From contig NZ_JAZHSD010000001.1 of NCBI RefSeq assembly GCF_036924745.1, positions 4,340,001-4,404,000 of the forward strand: a stretch of DNA of 64,000 nt, in the 5' to 3' direction. Within the stretch, counting starts at the first letter, position 1. Every line of letters starts with the position of its first letter. This document shows positions 9,656 to 18,078 of the stretch, piece after piece. Under the pieces are notes generated by a model. The model made no database searches and was not told where the DNA came from. It saw only the letters and a program-made list of their open reading frames with translations. Made by a program: the position numbers and the translations under genes. Origin of the DNA: Bradyrhizobium sp. AZCC 1693. Its GTDB lineage: Bacteria; Pseudomonadota; Alphaproteobacteria; Rhizobiales; Xanthobacteraceae.

Positions 9656-9670
9656 AACTGACATCCAGTT
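9656..9670. promoter_or_regulatory. Candidate LysR operator in divergent EamA/LysR promoter
   Basis: The AT-rich 96-base gap between the divergent genes holds the dyad AACTG-N5-CAGTT, 22 bases before the LysR start, flanked by TAAA and TTTA. Size and symmetry fit a LysR recognition site. This is seen in sequence but untested. Confidence 0.4.
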
Positions 9671-9692
9671 GATTTATGAATGGAGCATTCGC

Positions 9693-10556
9693 ATGCTCGA
9701 TCTGGAGCTCCTGCGCAGTTTCGTCAGCGTGGTCGATGCCGGCGGCTTTACCCGCGCCGGCGAGCGCGTCCACCGCACGCAGTCGACCGTCAGCCAGCAG
9801 ATCAAGCGGCTGGAAGACGATGTCGGCCAGCCGCTGCTCAACCGCAACGGCAAGGATGTGACGCCGACCGAAGCCGGCGAGCGGCTGTTGTCCTATGCGC
9901 GGCGGCTGCTGGCGCTTGCGGAAGAGGCGCGCGACGTGATGGCGCGTCCCGAGAGCGAGGGCGCGGTGCGGCTCGGCATCCCCGAGGATTTCGCCGCCTA
10001 TCGCCTCGCCAAGCTGCTGGCGACGTTTTCGCGCTCGCGGCCGGGCCTGCGGCTCGACGTCCGCGCCGACCAGAGCACGTATCTGCGGCGTGACATCGAA
10101 CGCGGCGATCTCGATCTTGCGCTCCTCAAGCGTGACGCCGGCGAGAAAGGCGGGATCGCGGTGTGGCCGGAGCAAGTGCACTGGGTCACCAGCAAAACCC
10201 ACCCGATCGATATCGACGCCGGCTCCGTGCCGCTGATCGGCTTTCCCGCCGGCTGCCTCTATCGCTCCCGCGCGATCCACGCGCTCGAAAGCGCCGGGCG
10301 TTCCTGGCACATGGCCTATACGAGTTCAGGCCTCGCCGGCATCCAGGCCGCGGTCGCCGCAGGCCTGGGCCTGAGCATTCTGTCCGAGATCGCGATCCAG
10401 GCCGGCCATCGCGTGCTCACGGCAAAGGACGGCTTTGCGCCGATCGACAAGACGGAAGTGGCGCTGATGGCTTCCCCTGATGCGAGCCCGGCGACGCTGC
10501 GGTTGGCGGACCGGCTGGCCGAATTCTGCGACAGTGTGGAAGCGAAGGCGGCGTAG
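9693..10556 (+). CDS. LysR-family transcriptional regulator
   Basis: DNA-binding regulator of 287 aa. The N-terminal winged HTH is clear (LDLELLRSFVSVVDAGGFTRAGERVHRTQSTVSQQIKRLE split over residues 2-41), followed by a periplasmic-binding-like effector domain. An in-frame start at 9669 would add MIYEWSIR, but the ATG at 9693 places the HTH at the normal position. Divergence from the EamA gene suggests it regulates that transporter. The effector is unknown. Confidence 0.87.
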   Translation: MLDLELLRSFVSVVDAGGFTRAGERVHRTQSTVSQQIKRLEDDVGQPLLNRNGKDVTPTEAGERLLSYARRLLALAEEARDVMARPESEGAVRLGIPEDFAAYRLAKLLATFSRSRPGLRLDVRADQSTYLRRDIERGDLDLALLKRDAGEKGGIAVWPEQVHWVTSKTHPIDIDAGSVPLIGFPAGCLYRSRAIHALESAGRSWHMAYTSSGLAGIQAAVAAGLGLSILSEIAIQAGHRVLTAKDGFAPIDKTEVALMASPDASPATLRLADRLAEFCDSVEAKAA

Positions 10557-10574
10557 CGAGCGGCACGGGAAGTA

Positions 10575-10732
10575 GGCTCCCTCGCCCCGCTCTTCGCGGG
10601 GTCGAGACGAGCGAAGCTCGCTCTTAGAGGGGTGGGGTGAGGGGCTGCCTCCACGAGCACTGAAGAAGGTGAGACCTGTACCCCCTCACCCGGATCGCAT
10701 CTTCGATGCGCTCCGACCTCTCCCCGCAAGCG
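10575..10732. repeat. Large intergenic palindromic repeat, family C copy 1 (left part, split by the IS)
   Basis: Starts GCTCCCTCGCCCCGCTCTTC, has GGTGGGGTGAGGGG in the middle, and returns as CCCCCTCACCCGGAT and CCTCTCCCCGCAAGCG. It is one arm-loop-arm element, matching the intact copy at 23272-23409. The last bases (GGGCGAGG, to 12036) lie beyond the insertion sequence, showing that the repeat was the insertion target. Confidence 0.85.
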
Positions 10733-12019
10733 CAGGGCTGTCCGGGGAAAAATCACTCATAGCAGAATCCCAGTTGATCGGCAGAAAACCTGGGCTTCGG
10801 CTTGCTCGGGTTGACCGGCGGAGGTTTGTCAATTTTTGCGATGTGACTTCGCATGAACAGGCGTTGGCAGACCAACTCGGCGAAGCGCAAGTCCAGCATT
10901 TTCAAGGAATTCAATCGCCGGGCGAGGCGCAGAAGCAGATATGCGATCATCGCGGCGAGGATCTGCAGACGGATTGCGTTGTCGTTTTTGGCCATGAACT
11001 TGCGAAGATTGAGATGCTGCTTGATCCAACGGAACAAAAGCTCGATCTGCCAACGGCTCTTATAGAGTGCCGCAATCTCGACGGCTGTGCGTTCGAGATC
11101 GTTGGTGATGAGCGTGATCACTCCACCTTTGTCGCGCCTGACTTTGATGCGGCGCAACGGAATCGGAAGACTGGAATCGCCTTTGCTCGCAAGCGCGACA
11201 TCGGCATCGTTGATGATTTTGAAACCGTCGCCGATGGTCTTGCGGACATACCGGGACTTCGACTTGCGCAAGCGCGTGCTCACCTTGGTGCGTGTGACGA
11301 AGAAAGCCCCGGTATCATTGATCTTCTTCCACCAGCCGAAGTGGTAATAGCCTTTGTCGAACACGTAAGTCACGCCGGCTTCGAGTTCGGTTTGGCGGCC
11401 GATCTCGACGTCGTTGACGGTCGCCGGCGTAATCTCGACGCAGCGGGGGCACTTGCCGTCCGGTTCGTAGACCGTATGCATCTTCATGCCGCGGATGCGA
11501 CCATTCCATTCAGCCCATTTGCACACCTTGCCCAACGGAACCGGGCTCGAGTCGATCAGCCGAACCATCTCGGCTCCCTCCACCCGCGTATGTCGATCAG
11601 CCTTCTCCGCCAGCATGGCGAAGGTCTCCGCAAAAACGCCAACCGGGCGCCGCGCATTCGCATCCGAAAGCGTCGAACGAGCAACCCGGCCCACACCAAG
11701 ATGATAATGCTGATGGCTGTTGGCATTGAAAGCGCCTTCGACCGCGCGCAGACTCATCACCTGGCCTAGCTGGGCTCCGACGAGCGTCACCAAATGATCC
11801 CAGCTTTTGAATGACTTGTCGTAGGCGTCGCCGTCATGCTTCTCCACAATCCCGCGAAATTGCCGCCGATCGATCGGTTTGAGAAGCTCCCCAAAGATGC
11901 TATTTACGCAGCGCATGCCCGGCCCCTTTCTGAGTCTCGACAACCAGAAAGTATCCGGCTCACGCTGGATTTGCCGGGCATGCGCTGCGGCATAGTGAAT
12001 CATTCCCCGGACAGCGCTG
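10733..12019 (-). mobile_element. Intact IS4-family insertion sequence, 1287 bp
   Basis: Left end CAGGGCTGTCCGGGGAA and the complement of the right end, CAGCGCTGTCCGGGGAA, match at 16 of 17 positions. Both ends are flanked by CCGCAAGCG (10724-10732 and 12020-12028), a 9-base target duplication. Removing the element and one duplicate restores CCTCTCCCCGCAAGCGGGGCG, the palindrome seen intact at 23385-23405. One complete transposase gene is inside. Boundaries follow from terminal repeats plus the duplication, so they are precise. Confidence 0.92.
10753..11916 (-). CDS. IS4-family transposase (DDE)
   Basis: Transposase of 387 aa, full length. An N-terminal DUF4372-like region (NSIFGELLKPIDRRQFRGIV) precedes the DDE catalytic core. 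The first Asp is in MVRLIDSSPV, the second in YVFDKGYYHF, and the Glu lies in the IS4 signature YKSRWQIELLFRWIK, which fits Y-(2)-R-(3)-E-(6)-K exactly. No frameshift or stop is present, so it may be active. The open frame runs on to 12225, but the ATG at 11916 lies inside the element, about 100 bases from its right end. Confidence 0.93.
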   Translation of the reverse strand: MRCVNSIFGELLKPIDRRQFRGIVEKHDGDAYDKSFKSWDHLVTLVGAQLGQVMSLRAVEGAFNANSHQHYHLGVGRVARSTLSDANARRPVGVFAETFAMLAEKADRHTRVEGAEMVRLIDSSPVPLGKVCKWAEWNGRIRGMKMHTVYEPDGKCPRCVEITPATVNDVEIGRQTELEAGVTYVFDKGYYHFGWWKKINDTGAFFVTRTKVSTRLRKSKSRYVRKTIGDGFKIINDADVALASKGDSSLPIPLRRIKVRRDKGGVITLITNDLERTAVEIAALYKSRWQIELLFRWIKQHLNLRKFMAKNDNAIRLQILAAMIAYLLLRLARRLNSLKMLDLRFAELVCQRLFMRSHIAKIDKPPPVNPSKPKPRFSADQLGFCYE

Positions 12020-12053
12020 CCGCAAGCGGGGCGAGGTTGGAAACCGCACGCTC

Positions 12054-12752
12054 TCAATAACAGCGCGAAGCGGAAATAGCGTGGAGCTTGTTGTCGCCGA
12101 GCACATGCGCCATGAAGCCCGGCGAACCGAAGATTTTCGCGAACGCTACATCGCGGATGCTCAGGCCGCCGGTGTAGGCGCCGAACGCCGGCATCACCGC
12201 GCGCTCGCCGTCGGACGCAAAGCATCGCCGCTCCATCGAGCGTCCCCTTGTGGCGACGCGGGCTTTGGGATGCAGATGGCCGGCGATTTCACCCGCCGCC
12301 CCTGTCGGCTCATGGCGGAATGCAATCGGGCCGATCGCGACTTCGCTCGCGACCACGCCGCCGAGGTCGGACGGCAGCGCCGGATCGTGATTGCCCGAGA
12401 TCCAGATCCAGTCGCGCCGCGCCTGCATGGCCGTCAGCGCCTCGCGGTCGGAGGCCGACAGCCGCTCATGCGCGGTGCGATCGTGAAAACTGTCGCCAAG
12501 TGCAATGACCATGCGCGGGTCGTGCCGCGCGATGACGGCGGCGAGACGGCCGAGCGTCGCCACCGTGTCATAGGGCGGCAGCAGCACGCCGCGCGCGGCG
12601 AAGCTGGAGCCCTTTTCCAGATGCAGGTCGGAGACGACGAGCAGACGCTGCTCCTGCCAGAACAGCGCGCCGGAGAGGTCGGCGAGCATCGAGACGCCTG
12701 CGACTTCCAAAATGCTGTTGGGAACGACCGAAAGAACCACATTCTCCGTCAT
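12054..12752 (-). CDS. pdeM: Ligase-associated DNA damage response endonuclease PdeM
   Basis: Calcineurin-like metallophosphoesterase of 232 aa. Metal-binding motifs are in order: VVSDLHLEKG (D-x-H), ALGDSFHD (GD), ISGNHDP (GNHD) and IAGHLHP (GH-H). PdeM is one of four proteins encoded together in a bacterial repair set with an Lhr-like helicase, an MBL exonuclease and an ATP-dependent ligase. The helicase gene lies upstream on the same strand. The ATG at 12752 (MTENVV) falls in the edge of a family B palindromic repeat; the longer frame to 12827 merely translates that repeat. Confidence 0.9.
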   Translation of the reverse strand: MTENVVLSVVPNSILEVAGVSMLADLSGALFWQEQRLLVVSDLHLEKGSSFAARGVLLPPYDTVATLGRLAAVIARHDPRMVIALGDSFHDRTAHERLSASDREALTAMQARRDWIWISGNHDPALPSDLGGVVASEVAIGPIAFRHEPTGAAGEIAGHLHPKARVATRGRSMERRCFASDGERAVMPAFGAYTGGLSIRDVAFAKIFGSPGFMAHVLGDNKLHAISASRCY

Positions 12753-12833
12753 GGCTGGGCCTGTCCCGGCCATCCACGTCTTGCTTCCACAAAGAAAGAC
12801 GTGGATGCCCGGGTCAAGCCCGGGCATGACGAC
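12748..12833. repeat. Palindromic repeat, family B copy 1
   Basis: CGTCATGGCTGGGC...CCATCCACGTCTT and its inverted partner AAGACGTGGATG...CGGGCATGACG, with a short loop. The same element recurs at 15548-15639, 17942-18026 and 39965-40053. This copy provides the start codon of pdeM. Confidence 0.85.
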
Positions 12834-12880
12834 GTTGATGGATTAGCGCCCTGCAAATTCATTTTCTTACGACATCTTCC

Positions 12881-15460
12881 TTACGACATCGCCTCTTTGA
12901 TGAGTTCATCGGCGGCTTCCGCCAGCAACTCATCTCCCGCTTCGCCATAAACTGACTCGCGGCCGATTTCCAGCATCACGGGGACTGCGAGCGGCGAAAC
13001 TTGCTCGAGTTCCCGATGGGTGATTCGGCCCTGAATGCGCGAGAGCATATCACCCAGACGCTTGAGATCGAGCAGGCCAGCGGCGGCGTCTGCGCGGGCG
13101 GCGCGGAGCAGCACGTGGTCGGCCTGGTGCTTGCGCAGCACGTCATAGACGAGATCGGTCGAGAACAGCACCTGGCGGCGGCTCTTTTCCTCGCCGGTGA
13201 AGCGGCGCGGGATCAGGCCGGAGATCAGCGCGCAATTGCGGAAGGTGCGCTTCATCAGCGCGGATTCGGCGAGCCACGCCTCGAGATCGTCGCCGAGCAT
13301 GTCGGGCGCGAACAGCGCGGCGAAGTCGAGTTTGCCGTGGCGAACCATGAAGGAGACGTCGCCAAGGCCCCAGATCGCCAGCGCGTATTCATTGGCGACG
13401 AAGCCGAGCGGCCGGGCGCGGGCACGCTCCAGCCGGCGCGTCAGCAGCATGCCGAGCGTCTGGTGTGCAAGCCGACCCTCGAAGGGATAGCACACCATGT
13501 AATGCTTGCCGCCACGCGGGAAAGTTTCGATCAGAAGCTCGCGCACGCCGGGCACGCGGGAAAAATGCCGTTGCAGCGACAGCCAGTCACGCACCTGTTC
13601 CGGCAGTGCGTTCCATTGCCGCCGGTCGTCCAGCAGTTTCCGCACCCGTTCGGCCAGATAGGTCGAAAGCGGAAACTTGCCGCCCATGTAGGACGGCACT
13701 TTCGCGTCCCTGTCGTTGGCGCGGGAGACGTAGACCTGGTCCTCGACCAGCGCCTCGTAGCGGACGATCTCGCCGCCGAACACAAAAGTGTCGCCGGCGA
13801 CCAGCCCCTCGATAAAGTATTCCTCGATCTCGCCGAGCATCCTGCCACCGCGGCCGACCATCCCGGTGGAGCCGGCGCCGCCGCCGCGGCCGCGCACCAG
13901 CTTTACCTTCAGCATCGCCTCTTCGACGATGGTGCCGACATTGAGACGATAGCTCTGCCGCACCTTTGGATTGGCGACGCGCCAGCGGCCCTGCTTGTCC
14001 TGCTTGATGCGGGCGAAGCGCTCGTAGGTTTTTAATGCGTAGCCGCCGGTGGCGACGAAATCGACCACGTCGTCGAAATCGGTCCGGGTCAGCGTCGCGT
14101 ACGGCGCCGATGTCAGTACTTCCGCGTAGAGTTCGTCTGATAGAAACGGCTCGCCGCAGGCGCAGCCAAGCACGTGCTGCGCCAGCACGTCGAGCCCGCC
14201 GGTGCGGAGCGGCGGCGTATCCTGCGCATTCTCCGCGATCGCATCGATCGCGACCCGGCATTCCAGCACCTCGAAACGATTGGCCGGGATCAGCACCGCG
14301 CGCGATGGCTCGTCGAGCCGGTGGTTGGCGCGGCCGATCCGCTGCATCAGGCGCGACGCGCCCTTGGGCGCGCCGACATTGACGACGAGATCGATGTCGC
14401 CCCAATCGATGCCGAGGTCGAGCGAGGATGTGCAGACCACGCCGCGAAGCTTCCCCGCCGCCATCGCGTCCTCGACCTTGCGGCGTTGCGCGACATCGAG
14501 CGAGCCGTGGTGCAGGGCAATGGCGAGGCCATCGTCGTTCATGCGCCAGAAATCCTGGAACAGCATTTCGGCCTGGCTGCGGGTGTTGACGAAGATCAGC
14601 GTCGTCTTGTTGCGCTTGATCAGCTCATACATTTCCCCGAGCGCGTGGCGCGCGGTGTGGCCGGCCCAGGGCAGCCGCTCCTTTGTGTCGAGCATCTCCA
14701 CGACAGGCGCCGCCGCGCCGCCGGCCACGACGATATCGGCGGAGATTTCCTTGCCGTCGCGCTGCGGCGCCAGAAACCGCGCCAGCGATTCCGGCTCGGC
14801 GACCGTCGCGGAAAGACCGATCGCGCGCATTTCGGGCGCCAGCCGCCACAGCCGCGCCAGCCCGAGCGACAGCAGATCGCCGCGTTTGGAGGTGACGAGC
14901 GCATGCAGTTCGTCGAGCACGATGCGTTTGAGCGAGGAAAACAGAAACGGCGCATCATCCGACGAAAGCAACAACGCCAATTGCTCAGGCGTGGTGAGCA
15001 GAATGTCCGGTGGATATCGCCGCTGCCGCCGCCGCCGCGACACCGGCGTGTCTCCGGTGCGGGTCTCGACCTTGATCGGCAGTCCCATCTCCGCGATCGG
15101 TGTCTCCAGATTGCGCGCGATGTCGACCGCGAGCGCTTTCAAGGGCGAGATGTAGAGGGTGTGGAGGCCGCCGGTGCGCTTCACAGTGCGGCCGGTGGAG
15201 ATGAGGCTCTTCTCGCCCCCACCCTTCGTGAAAGCGGGAGACGAAAGCTCCACCAGCGTCGGCAGAAATCCGGCCAGCGTCTTGCCGGCGCCGGTCGGCG
15301 CGATCAGCAGCGCGGAAGCGTCATCGCTGGCTTTTGCCAGCAGCGCCAATTGATGCTCGCGCGGCGACCAGCCGCGGGAGGCGAACCAGCGCCGGAAGCG
15401 GTCGGGCAGCAGCGCAGCCGTTTCAAGCGGCGTGAAGGGCAAGGGATCGGGCGACGGCAC
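12881..15460 (-). CDS. Ligase-associated DEXH-box (Lhr-like) helicase
   Basis: SF2 helicase of 859 aa. Walker A is IAPTGAGKTLAGF near residue 55, the DEXH box is VLDELHAL, motif III is LSATV, and motif VI is LMQRIGRANHR near residue 375. A long Lhr-type C-terminal region follows. This is the repair-associated form, shorter than the 1,500-residue Lhr. It is transcribed toward pdeM (128 bases apart). The exonuclease and ligase partners lie divergently, 2.6 kb away. The role in DNA damage response comes from the known gene association. Confidence 0.9.
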   Translation of the reverse strand: MPSPDPLPFTPLETAALLPDRFRRWFASRGWSPREHQLALLAKASDDASALLIAPTGAGKTLAGFLPTLVELSSPAFTKGGGEKSLISTGRTVKRTGGLHTLYISPLKALAVDIARNLETPIAEMGLPIKVETRTGDTPVSRRRRQRRYPPDILLTTPEQLALLLSSDDAPFLFSSLKRIVLDELHALVTSKRGDLLSLGLARLWRLAPEMRAIGLSATVAEPESLARFLAPQRDGKEISADIVVAGGAAAPVVEMLDTKERLPWAGHTARHALGEMYELIKRNKTTLIFVNTRSQAEMLFQDFWRMNDDGLAIALHHGSLDVAQRRKVEDAMAAGKLRGVVCTSSLDLGIDWGDIDLVVNVGAPKGASRLMQRIGRANHRLDEPSRAVLIPANRFEVLECRVAIDAIAENAQDTPPLRTGGLDVLAQHVLGCACGEPFLSDELYAEVLTSAPYATLTRTDFDDVVDFVATGGYALKTYERFARIKQDKQGRWRVANPKVRQSYRLNVGTIVEEAMLKVKLVRGRGGGAGSTGMVGRGGRMLGEIEEYFIEGLVAGDTFVFGGEIVRYEALVEDQVYVSRANDRDAKVPSYMGGKFPLSTYLAERVRKLLDDRRQWNALPEQVRDWLSLQRHFSRVPGVRELLIETFPRGGKHYMVCYPFEGRLAHQTLGMLLTRRLERARARPLGFVANEYALAIWGLGDVSFMVRHGKLDFAALFAPDMLGDDLEAWLAESALMKRTFRNCALISGLIPRRFTGEEKSRRQVLFSTDLVYDVLRKHQADHVLLRAARADAAAGLLDLKRLGDMLSRIQGRITHRELEQVSPLAVPVMLEIGRESVYGEAGDELLAEAADELIKEAMS

Positions 15461-15547
15461 CCATTAGAGCTAAGCTGTCGAAGCGGCTTCGTCGAGGGCT
15501 AGTTAGTCAACCCGGCCCGCTCGGATGGCGTGCGAATGATCCACATC

Positions 15548-15639
15548 GTCATGGCCGGGCTTGACCCGGCCATCCACGTCTTCTTGCCGTGCCTGCGACA
15601 GAGAACGTGGATGCCCGGGTCAAGCCCCGGGCATGACGA
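15548..15639. repeat. Palindromic repeat, family B copy 2
   Basis: CGTCATGGCCGGGCTTGACC...CCATCCACGTC, inverted as ACGTGGATGCCCGGGTCAAG...GGGCATGACG. It fills the 200-base gap between the convergently read side of the binding-protein gene and the start of the helicase gene. Confidence 0.85.
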
Positions 15640-15661
15640 GTGAAGGACGAGAGAGCCAGAA

Positions 15662-16891
15662 CTACTCCGTCACCGGCTTGTCCGAAATATCCCAGTCCTT
15701 GCCGTTGAAGATCGAGATGTAGAGCGTCTTCATCGGCGTGTAGTCCTCAGGCGTGTAACTGAAATTAATGCCATCGAGGAAATAGGGCGAGTGGAAGCCC
15801 GCCAGCGTCGTGGCCTGCTTCAGCACATTGGCGCGGGTGAGTTCATCGCCGCAGCGGCGCAGGATTTCCGCCATGCTCGCGACCTGGCCATAGCCGGCAA
15901 AGGCGATGGTGTTATCAGGGTCGACATTGGGCAGGTATTTCTTGCGCAACTCCTCGAACGCCATGACGTCGGGGTCCTTCTCGAAACGCGGCACGCCGAC
16001 TTCCTTGGCATAGCGGATCGCGACGATGCCGGTGGCGTTCTCGAGGCCGGCGGCGGCGAGGATCGAGCGGCCGGTCGAGCCCGCCGACAGCAGATGCAGC
16101 GGCTTCCAGCCAAGCTCCGCGACCTTGCGGATCGACTGCGACGACGCCTTGCCGGTCGAGATATTGTAGAAAACATCGGCGCCGGATTTCGAGAGATTGA
16201 TGAGCTGAGAATCGATGGTCGGATCGGTCAGATCGTAGGTCTGCTCCAGGATCACCTTGGCGGTGCCGCCGGCGTCCGCCAGCACCTTCTTGAAGGGGCC
16301 AAGGAAATCGCGGCCGAAATCGTCGTTCTGGTAGAGGATGCCGATCTTGGCGTTCGGCTTCACGCCCACGACATGCTTGGCGAGAATGCGCGCTTCGGTC
16401 GGATAGAGCGGCAGGCCCGCCATGGTCCATTTGAAGTTTTTCGGATCGTTCCATTTCGACGCGCCGGTATTGAGCAGCAATTGCGGCACGCCCTTCGAGT
16501 TGAGATATTTGTGCACGGCGGTCTGCGGCGCGGTGCCGAGCGAGCCGTACAGCGCCAGCACCTCCTCCTGCTCGACCAGCCGCCGCGTCGCCTCGACACA
16601 TTTCGGCGCGCTGTAGGCGTCGTCCATGGTGAGGAACTTCACCTTGCGGCCGTTGATGCCGCCCTTTTCGTTCAGCATCTGAAAATAAGCCTCGCCGACG
16701 CGCCCCAGCACGCCGTAGAGCGAGCCGGGACCGGAATGCGGCACGGTCTGGCCGAGCTTGATTTCGGTATCGCTGGCGCCCGGATCGTATTTCTTCTCCG
16801 CCGCCCAGACGAAGGGCGCAGGCATCGCGGATGCGAGCGCGGTAGCAAGCGCAGTGGCGCCGAATTCGCGCCGGGTTTGTTTGTTCTTCAT
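15662..16891 (-). CDS. LivK-type ABC transporter substrate-binding protein
   Basis: Periplasmic binding protein of 409 aa (Peripla_BP_6 type). The N-terminus carries TRREFGA followed by a hydrophobic stretch ending PFVWAAE, a likely Tat signal. The mature part starts DTEIKLGQTVPHSGPGSLYG, as branched-chain amino acid or amide binding proteins do. No permease or ATPase genes are adjacent, so it is an orphan here. The ligand cannot be read. The ATG at 16891 is chosen because it places the signal at the start; upstream codons to 16975 look noncoding. Confidence 0.85.
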   Translation of the reverse strand: MKNKQTRREFGATALATALASAMPAPFVWAAEKKYDPGASDTEIKLGQTVPHSGPGSLYGVLGRVGEAYFQMLNEKGGINGRKVKFLTMDDAYSAPKCVEATRRLVEQEEVLALYGSLGTAPQTAVHKYLNSKGVPQLLLNTGASKWNDPKNFKWTMAGLPLYPTEARILAKHVVGVKPNAKIGILYQNDDFGRDFLGPFKKVLADAGGTAKVILEQTYDLTDPTIDSQLINLSKSGADVFYNISTGKASSQSIRKVAELGWKPLHLLSAGSTGRSILAAAGLENATGIVAIRYAKEVGVPRFEKDPDVMAFEELRKKYLPNVDPDNTIAFAGYGQVASMAEILRRCGDELTRANVLKQATTLAGFHSPYFLDGINFSYTPEDYTPMKTLYISIFNGKDWDISDKPVTE

Positions 16892-16999
16892 TGTTGTTTT
16901 CTCCCTGATGGGAGCCTTGATCAGCCATTCCAGCACCACTGGCAATAGCTGACATGTCGCACGCAATGCCGCCATTCGGCGAGCGCGTAGCGTCTAGAC

Positions 17000-17947
17000 T
17001 CAAGTTTTCGCGGCGACGGCGACCAGGCCGGGAACCGGCGCGTTGTCCTCGTTGCGGGCGGAGCGATCTTGCAGCAGGGGCAATTTGAGGCCGGCGGATT
17101 CGACCGCAGCGCGTACATAGGTAGCGCCATGGGCGTAGCGCAGCCCTTGGCCGATCACGACGCCTTCGCCGCCATGGGTTTCGGTGGTGAAGGCGAGCAG
17201 GCCGCCCGGCGCAAGCACACGCGCGGCTTCAGCCAGCACCGGCGCGAGATCGGCGACATAGACCATCGCGTCCGCGGCGAGAATGAGATCCGCGCTGGCA
17301 TCCCCCCTCGCCCGCAGACCCTGCAGCATGTCGGCAACTTCTAACTCGGTGTAGAGGCCGGTGGCGCGCGCCCGCTCGATCATCCGCGGCGACAGATCGA
17401 CGCCGATGAAATGATCGACCGCCCTGGCGAAGGCCGCCGCCGCCAGTCCGGTGCCGCAGCCGAGATCGATCGCGCGTTTGAAGAACGCCGGCTTGCGCGC
17501 GGCCGATCGCACCGACAGCACCGCCTTGAACAGCAGCGCCGGGCCGCGATAACCGAGATCGCCGACCAGCGAGGCTTCGAACCGCGGCGCATATTGGTCG
17601 AACAGGGTTTGCACATAGGCCTGCGGCATGCCGGCCACCGGCTCGGCGCCGAGCCGCATCAATCGAAGGCCAGCGCCGTGGCGATCGCCGGGATCGCTGG
17701 TCTGCGCCTTTTGATACGCCGCGACCGCCGCGTCATGCTCGCCGAGTTCTTCGCGGATGCCCGCGAGCGTGAACCAGGCGGAAGTGAAATCCGGTGCCAG
17801 TTCGATCGCCTGCAACAGCAGATCGGCGGCAGCAGGCAAATCGCCCTTCAATTGCAGGTCGCGCGCGAATTCGAAGCGGCGGTCGGCCATCAGATCGCCG
17901 GAGGACAGGAAAAGGCGGGCAGGCATTTCAGGAACCGGTTTCGTCAT
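17000..17947 (-). CDS. TPR-containing class I SAM-dependent methyltransferase
   Basis: Cytoplasmic protein of 315 aa. Residues about 20-90 are TPR-like (DLPAAADLLLQAIELAPDFTSAWFTLAGIREELGE), followed by a methyltransferase core with motif I AIDLGCGTGLAAAAFA and IGVDLSPRMIERA. This pairing recalls trans-aconitate/NodS-like and NDUFAF5-like enzymes, but the substrate is unknown. The ATG at 17947 (MTKPVPEM) sits in the edge of a family B repeat; an internal ATG at 17890 (MADRRFEFARD) is an alternative start at the first TPR helix. Confidence 0.8.
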   Translation of the reverse strand: MTKPVPEMPARLFLSSGDLMADRRFEFARDLQLKGDLPAAADLLLQAIELAPDFTSAWFTLAGIREELGEHDAAVAAYQKAQTSDPGDRHGAGLRLMRLGAEPVAGMPQAYVQTLFDQYAPRFEASLVGDLGYRGPALLFKAVLSVRSAARKPAFFKRAIDLGCGTGLAAAAFARAVDHFIGVDLSPRMIERARATGLYTELEVADMLQGLRARGDASADLILAADAMVYVADLAPVLAEAARVLAPGGLLAFTTETHGGEGVVIGQGLRYAHGATYVRAAVESAGLKLPLLQDRSARNEDNAPVPGLVAVAAKT

Positions 17948-18026
17948 TGCCGGGCTGCGCCCGGCAATCCATCAATAAAAGGAGACTCTTCAAAAGATGG
18001 ATGCGCGGGTCAAGCCCGGGCATGCC
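17942..18026. repeat. Palindromic repeat, family B copy 4 (diverged)
   Basis: CGTCATTGCCGGGCTGCGCC...GGCAATCCAT, inverted as ATGGATGCGCGGGTCAAGCC...GGGCATGCCG. It separates the divergent methyltransferase and exonuclease genes and overlaps the proposed start of the former. Confidence 0.75.
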
Positions 18027-18078
18027 GACCAAACATCACACGGCTAAACATCGCAAGCAGACCGCCTATATAGAAGGC

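Noticed and set aside
9597..10310. N-terminal extension of the EamA gene on the minus strand
   Set aside because: It is antisense to the LysR gene and has the composition of a shadow frame.
10575..10732. Array-like repeats considered as CRISPR
   Set aside because: One inverted-repeat element, not multiple equally spaced direct repeats; no cas genes in the window.
12753..12827. N-terminal extension of PdeM reading MPGLDPGIHV
   Set aside because: This is translation of a palindromic repeat seen at several intergenic sites, not protein sequence.
14174..15502. Long plus-strand frame opposite the Lhr-like helicase
   Set aside because: Shadow frame; all helicase motifs lie on the minus strand.
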